From contig JAEPMI010000001.1 in NCBI GenBank assembly GCA_017644045.1, forward strand, positions 1 through 64,000: a DNA stretch of 64,000 nucleotides, given 5' to 3'. The position numbers and the translations under genes are program-made. Of this stretch, positions 61,019 through 64,000 are shown one piece after another; the first letter of the stretch is position 1; each line of letters opens with the position of its first letter. The DNA comes from Deltaproteobacteria bacterium. Its GTDB lineage: Bacteria > Myxococcota_A > Polyangia > Polyangiales > Houyiibacteriaceae. The notes beneath the pieces are model-generated. The model was given only the letters and a program-made list of their open reading frames with translations, was not told the origin of the DNA and did no database searches.

Positions 61019-61630
61019 TCAGTCGTCGTCTCCGGAGGCGATCGGCGGCCACCACGAGTGGGGCTGCCGAGGCTGCTCACCGGAGGCGCGGCTCGGAGGC
61101 TGGCTCTCGGCCACTCGGGCACGCAGACCCGTCTCCACCGCGTCGATGGGGAGCCCGCGCCGGATCGTTTCGGCGTGGGCGACCGCCTCGTCCGGAATGC
61201 TCTGCATCGCGAGCGCGACCGCATCGACCAGATGCGCCCGAACGGCGTAGTACGTCGGCGACGAGGTCGCGTCGCACGCGAAGGCCAGCGCGCCCGCGGC
61301 GCGGAGCGCGCTCGCCGGCGGGCCGAGGGACTCCTTCGCCCGCTCGGACGCCCGAAAGCCCGCTGCCCAGGCGGCGGCGCCGTCCACGTTCCCACGCGCC
61401 CAGTGCCGTGCGATCGAGAGCGTGTCGACGTAGATGCCGTGCCGCTCGAGCGCCCGCTCGACCACCGGAGTGGTGAGCACCACCAGCCGGCGCCGATCGA
61501 TCTGCGCGTGGAGCGCGAGCTCGATCATCCAATCCGGCCGCTCACAGGCGGCCCACCCTTCGGCGAAGGTCCGATAGCGCTCGAAGAAGCGCACCGTCTC
61601 GTGACCCAGCGACAGCACGGAAAGCTGCAT
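61019..61630 (-). CDS. Hypothetical protein, about 203 aa
   Basis: The protein is all-alpha (VRFFERYRTFAEGWAACERPDW, RALERHGIYVDTLSIARHWARGN, RASERAKESLG). It ends in a disordered tail (PPSRASGEQPRQPHSWWPPIASG). The ATG at 61630 was used (MQLSVLSLGH); the frame goes on to a GTG at 61672. No motif is recognised. Its helical, charged sequence is typical of myxobacterial orphan proteins. Confidence 0.6.
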   Translation of the reverse strand: MQLSVLSLGHETVRFFERYRTFAEGWAACERPDWMIELALHAQIDRRRLVVLTTPVVERALERHGIYVDTLSIARHWARGNVDGAAAWAAGFRASERAKESLGPPASALRAAGALAFACDATSSPTYYAVRAHLVDAVALAMQSIPDEAVAHAETIRRGLPIDAVETGLRARVAESQPPSRASGEQPRQPHSWWPPIASGDDD

Positions 61631-61788
61631 GGCCGAATGACTGTGCAACGTTCGTACCTCGCCGGACGGCACGAAACGATTGGTGATCCTGGTTCACCGG
61701 ACGGTCACCATCACCGAATCACGGGGGCGAGTGCCCCCAGAACGGGCAATCCACGCCACCCTGTCACACCCTGAGTGGGTGGCCCGGC

Positions 61789-62199
61789 CTACTTCAGCTT
61801 GGCGAAGCGGGCCGGGAGCTTGGCGTCGATCGAGAAGCGGCCCGCCCCCAGGAAGCCGATCGCCAGGTAGGCGACCAGGTACACCAGCGCCAGCTCCTTC
61901 CGCCCGAGCGGATCGTCCGCGTGCACGATGAACGCGGCGACCGCCATGGTGACGATCAGCGGGACCACCGCGAGCCGCGTGAACGCACCCGCGACGACCA
62001 GCACCGCGCAGCCGACCTCGGCGAAGACCGCGAGCGCGAGCGCCACCGGTGAGCCGAGCCCGATCGGGTCGGGGAACGAGTCCATCTTCTCGGCGAAGCC
62101 GAGCAGCTTGGGGATCCCGTGGGTGAGCATCATGCCGCCGAACATCAGTCGAAGCAGCAAGCGCCCGACATCCTCGAGGGTGTCCTTGCGCGAAGCCAT
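61789..62199 (-). CDS. DoxX-family membrane protein
   Basis: The 136-residue protein has four membrane helices: LLLRLMFGGMMLTHGIPKLLG, LALAVFAEVGCAVLVVAG, LAVVPLIVTMAVAAFIVH and LALVYLVAYLAIGFLGAG. The first carries the family's THGIPKLLGF motif. DoxX proteins have been linked to quinone/thiol redox and oxidative-stress tolerance. Hairpins at 61723-61738 and 61755-61780 lie downstream of its stop. The start is ATG 62199. Confidence 0.9.
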   Translation of the reverse strand: MASRKDTLEDVGRLLLRLMFGGMMLTHGIPKLLGFAEKMDSFPDPIGLGSPVALALAVFAEVGCAVLVVAGAFTRLAVVPLIVTMAVAAFIVHADDPLGRKELALVYLVAYLAIGFLGAGRFSIDAKLPARFAKLK

Positions 62200-62252
62200 G
62201 GTGGCTCTCTGTCGCCCGAGCTTCGCGAGCGCAACGGCCGTCGGCCCGAAAC

Positions 62253-62284
62253 GAAAAAAGGCCACCTCGATGAGGTGGCCTTTT
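62253..62284 (-). terminator. Rho-independent terminator of the ferredoxin gene
   Basis: GGCCACCTC and GAGGTGGCC form a perfect 9-bp stem with a 3-base loop, flanked by AAAAAA on the left and TTTT on the right. Read on the minus strand, downstream of the ferredoxin stop (62303), the stem is followed by a T run. It is the only canonical intrinsic terminator I saw in the window. Confidence 0.9.
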
Positions 62285-62302
62285 CCAGCGAGAGCGTGAG
62301 CC

Positions 62303-62656
62303 TCAGGGCTCGAGGCCCCACTTCTTCTTGTTGTCCGAGACCTGCTCCGGCGTCGGCTGGTCCTGCTCCTCGGGAGTCGGGACCTCGAAGTCGTCCATGT
62401 TGTCCACCGTGAGGGCGTTGAGGGGGGTGTCCTCGCTCAGCACCTCGGGCACCGAGACGTCCTCGTAGATCGCTTCCCAGGGGCACTCCGGCTCACAGGC
62501 ACCGCAGTCGATGCACTCTTCCGGATGGATGTAGAGCTGGTTGGGGAACTTCTGGTGGTCATCGCCGGTGTACGCGTAGATGCACTCGACGGGACAGACA
62601 TCGACGCACGCCTGATCGACGCAGTCGCGGCAAAGACGGGTGATGACCCAGGCCAT
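62303..62656 (-). CDS. fdxA: 7Fe-type ferredoxin (FdxA/FdI-like)
   Basis: The 117-residue protein resembles Azotobacter FdI: AWVITRLCRDCVDQACVDVCPVECIYA gives Cys ligands for the first cluster, and HPEECIDCGACEPECPWEAIYED the second. A C-terminal acidic tail is longer than in FdI. It carries electrons at low potential. An AGGAG-like GGAGAGG lies upstream of ATG 62656, and a canonical terminator follows. Confidence 0.92.
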   Translation of the reverse strand: MAWVITRLCRDCVDQACVDVCPVECIYAYTGDDHQKFPNQLYIHPEECIDCGACEPECPWEAIYEDVSVPEVLSEDTPLNALTVDNMDDFEVPTPEEQDQPTPEQVSDNKKKWGLEP

Positions 62657-62783
62657 GGCAGAACCTCTCCGGAAGTATCGGTGTAAAAGACGCGCGAGCT
62701 TGCGCGTCCGCGGGTCCTGTATGGGCCAAGGGCCACAAACACGCAAGAACGATCGGGCGAGCGGTGTATCCTCGGCGCCGACC

Positions 62784-63338
62784 ATGCCCAGCTCCATCCT
62801 GACTCGCACGTTCCTCTGGCTCCCTCTCGTGCTCGCCCTCGCGGCGTGCGGCGGGGGCGATGACACCGCTGGCGGCGGTGGAGACGGCTCGTCCGGCGGC
62901 GAAGACGACGAGTGGTCCGACTGGGACGACGACGAGGAGCCCGAGGTCGAATCGCACCACGGGGCGATCGAGGCGCTCGGGATCTCCGGTCCCGATCAGC
63001 CGTGGGCGGACATGAGCCACGAGGATCGCGAGTGGTACATGGTCGGCAAGGTGCTGCCGATCATGAAGGAGATGTTCGCCGAGCACGACGCCGACCGCTG
63101 GGGCTCGGGCTATGGCTGCGACACCTGCCACGGCGAGAACGGGCCCGAGGTCGAGTACGAGATGCCGCCGATGAGCTCGTACAAGGTGCCCCAGCCCGGC
63201 AGCCAGGCGTGGACCTCGATGGAGGGCATCTTCGGGGAGACGGTCACCTTCATGGCGGAGACCGTGACGCCGACGATGGGCACCCTCCTCGGCATCGACG
63301 ACTACACCTGCTTCCACTGCCACCCGCGCGCCGAGTAG
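62784..63338 (+). CDS. Dihaem c-type cytochrome lipoprotein
   Basis: The 184-residue product has signal LTRTFLWLPLVLALAAC with lipobox and a Gly/Asp-rich linker (GGGGDGSSGGEDDEWSDWDDDEE). Two haem motifs follow: GCDTCHGENG and YTCFHCHPRAE. The conserved MSSYKVPQPGSQAW and EGIFGETVTFMAETVTPTMGTLLG around them suggest a periplasmic electron carrier. The start is ATG 62784. Confidence 0.85.
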   Translation: MPSSILTRTFLWLPLVLALAACGGGDDTAGGGGDGSSGGEDDEWSDWDDDEEPEVESHHGAIEALGISGPDQPWADMSHEDREWYMVGKVLPIMKEMFAEHDADRWGSGYGCDTCHGENGPEVEYEMPPMSSYKVPQPGSQAWTSMEGIFGETVTFMAETVTPTMGTLLGIDDYTCFHCHPRAE

Positions 63339-63345
63339 TCACTCG

Positions 63346-64000
63346 TTGAACGGTCGCCTCGCGCTACAGCTCTTCTTCGGCCCGCTGGCCGCGGGTGGGC
63401 TGGCCTGGCTCGGCGTCGATCGAGGCAAGACCTGGCCGCTCATCGCCGCCGGGGTCTTCCTCGTGGTCTACGTCGCGCTGGTCCTGCGTCGCCCGCTGCG
63501 GCGACGGCGCGCGCTCGCGAAGCCCTTCCCCGAGGCGTGGCGCACGGTCCTGGAGCGCAACGTCGTCTTCTACACCGAGCTCGACGCGGCGGGCCGCGCG
63601 CACTTCGAGAAGAACGTGCAGCTCATGGTGGCGGATCTCGACTTCGAGGCGGTCGGGGACGTGGCGCTGGACGACGAGCTTCTCGTGCTCTCGGTCGCGG
63701 GCGCCGCGGTCATCTTCCACCACCTCGGCATCGAACCGAAGGTGCGTCGGACCATCCTGCTCTACCCCGACAACTTCGACGACGAGTACGACTCGTCCAA
63801 GCACGCCGACATCCTCGGGATGGTGCACCGCCAAGGGCCCATCGTCTTCTCGCGTCGTGCGCTGAAGAACGGATGGAACCGGAAGACGGACGCCAGCAAC
63901 GTCTGCATCCACGAGTGGGCCCACGTGCTCGACCTGGACGACGGCTTCGCCGACGGCGTGCCGGTGCTGGTCGACGACGAAGCGAAGTGGGACGAGATCC
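63346..64000 (+). CDS. mtfA: MtfA-type zinc metallopeptidase, partial at window end
   Basis: This frame is open to the window end and starts with TTG 63346 (LNGRLALQLFFGPLAAGG). A membrane helix (WPLIAAGVFLVVYVALVL) precedes KPFPEAWRTVLERNVVFYTELD and a C-terminal zinc motif VCIHEWAHVLDLDDGFADG (HExxH with HEWAH). This is the layout of the MtfA/M90 peptidases, with an added N-terminal helix. Translation starts 7 bases after the cytochrome stop, so the two may be one unit. The 3' end is outside the window. Confidence 0.85.
   Translation, partial: MNGRLALQLFFGPLAAGGLAWLGVDRGKTWPLIAAGVFLVVYVALVLRRPLRRRRALAKPFPEAWRTVLERNVVFYTELDAAGRAHFEKNVQLMVADLDFEAVGDVALDDELLVLSVAGAAVIFHHLGIEPKVRRTILLYPDNFDDEYDSSKHADILGMVHRQGPIVFSRRALKNGWNRKTDASNVCIHEWAHVLDLDDGFADGVPVLVDDEAKWDEI

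Noticed and set aside
61723-61738. GGGGGC-GAGT-GCCCCC hairpin as a terminator of the DoxX gene
   Set aside because: It has a perfect short stem but no T tract on the minus strand, and lies 50 bases from the stop, so I do not list it as a terminator.
63110-63295. Minus-strand ORF over the cytochrome gene
   Set aside because: Shadow frame; the plus-strand gene has a lipobox and two haem motifs.
1-64000. Transfer RNA, rRNA, transposase, integrase, toxin-antitoxin or phage genes
   Set aside because: None recognised: intergenic spaces are short and no coding region shows these families. A tRNA search tool run would be decisive.

Overview
The window is about 70% GC, densely coding, and looks like a chromosomal segment of a myxobacterium (Myxococcota, most like the Sandaracinaceae/Polyangia). 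This rests on protein style rather than a marker gene. There are many lipoproteins whose lipobox is followed by Asp/Ala/Gly/Pro-rich linkers, Cys-rich SDxDC modules, a MYXO-CTERM-like tail, a eukaryotic-type Ser/Thr kinase, and a histone-H1-like Lys-rich protein. I saw no rRNA, tRNA, CRISPR array, insertion sequence, integrase or phage gene. No gap between genes reaches 300 bases. The longest (46164-46351, 38444-38612, 61631-61788, 55932-56072) hold promoters or inverted repeats, described below where seen.

Layout. 1-5482: small soluble proteins, two lipoproteins, a YghU-type glutathione transferase and a SAM methyltransferase. 5483-8223: a GntR regulator with a perfect palindrome at its promoter, an unknown partner protein, and a PDZ plus alpha/beta-hydrolase protein. 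8220-9880: a radical SAM/SPASM enzyme overlapping a small zinc-ribbon/DAG-repeat protein, the best candidate for an undescribed peptide or protein modification system. 9899-18474: a lipoprotein, a DUF1697 cluster, homogentisate dioxygenase, MsrA, SRPBCC, a hydrolase, an LRR protein and a FAH-family enzyme. 18490-22467: four genes joined by 4-bp overlaps for a periplasmic molybdenum hydroxylase (MocA-like, dihaem cytochrome lipoprotein, 2Fe-2S subunit, Tat-exported molybdopterin subunit). 23400-25903: the AmmeMemoRadiSam trio, arranged divergently around a perfect 18-bp palindrome.

25908-38443: lipoproteins, a cytoplasmic Ser/Thr kinase, the RdgB-RNase PH pair, an esterase, the H1-like/helical-repeat protein, a TENA-like protein, cofactor-independent phosphoglycerate mutase and a large FG-GAP/CARDB lipoprotein. 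38461-38594: inverted hexanucleotide arrays at a convergent junction. 38613-43099: a SWIM protein, then pirin and isochorismatase-family genes facing a LysR regulator across a strong inverted repeat, then two cupins. 43136-46163: a domain-permuted aconitase-family hydratase with a membrane protein. 46352-50855: an NAD(P)-binding protein with a secreted PHP-type hydrolase, a run of small ORFs, and biotin carboxylase.

50842-57080: a GH113-like lipoprotein, a Gly-rich lipoprotein, a DASS/RCK transporter, a second inverted hexamer array, and a lipoprotein with an ExbD-like region. 57183-64000: a 30-module Cys-rich lipoprotein, an aminotransferase, HiPIP, DoxX, a 7Fe-type ferredoxin with a clear terminator, a c-type cytochrome lipoprotein, and the start of an MtfA-type metallopeptidase. 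Together the genes suggest an aerobic predatory or soil bacterium with heavy investment in cell-surface proteins and redox chemistry.
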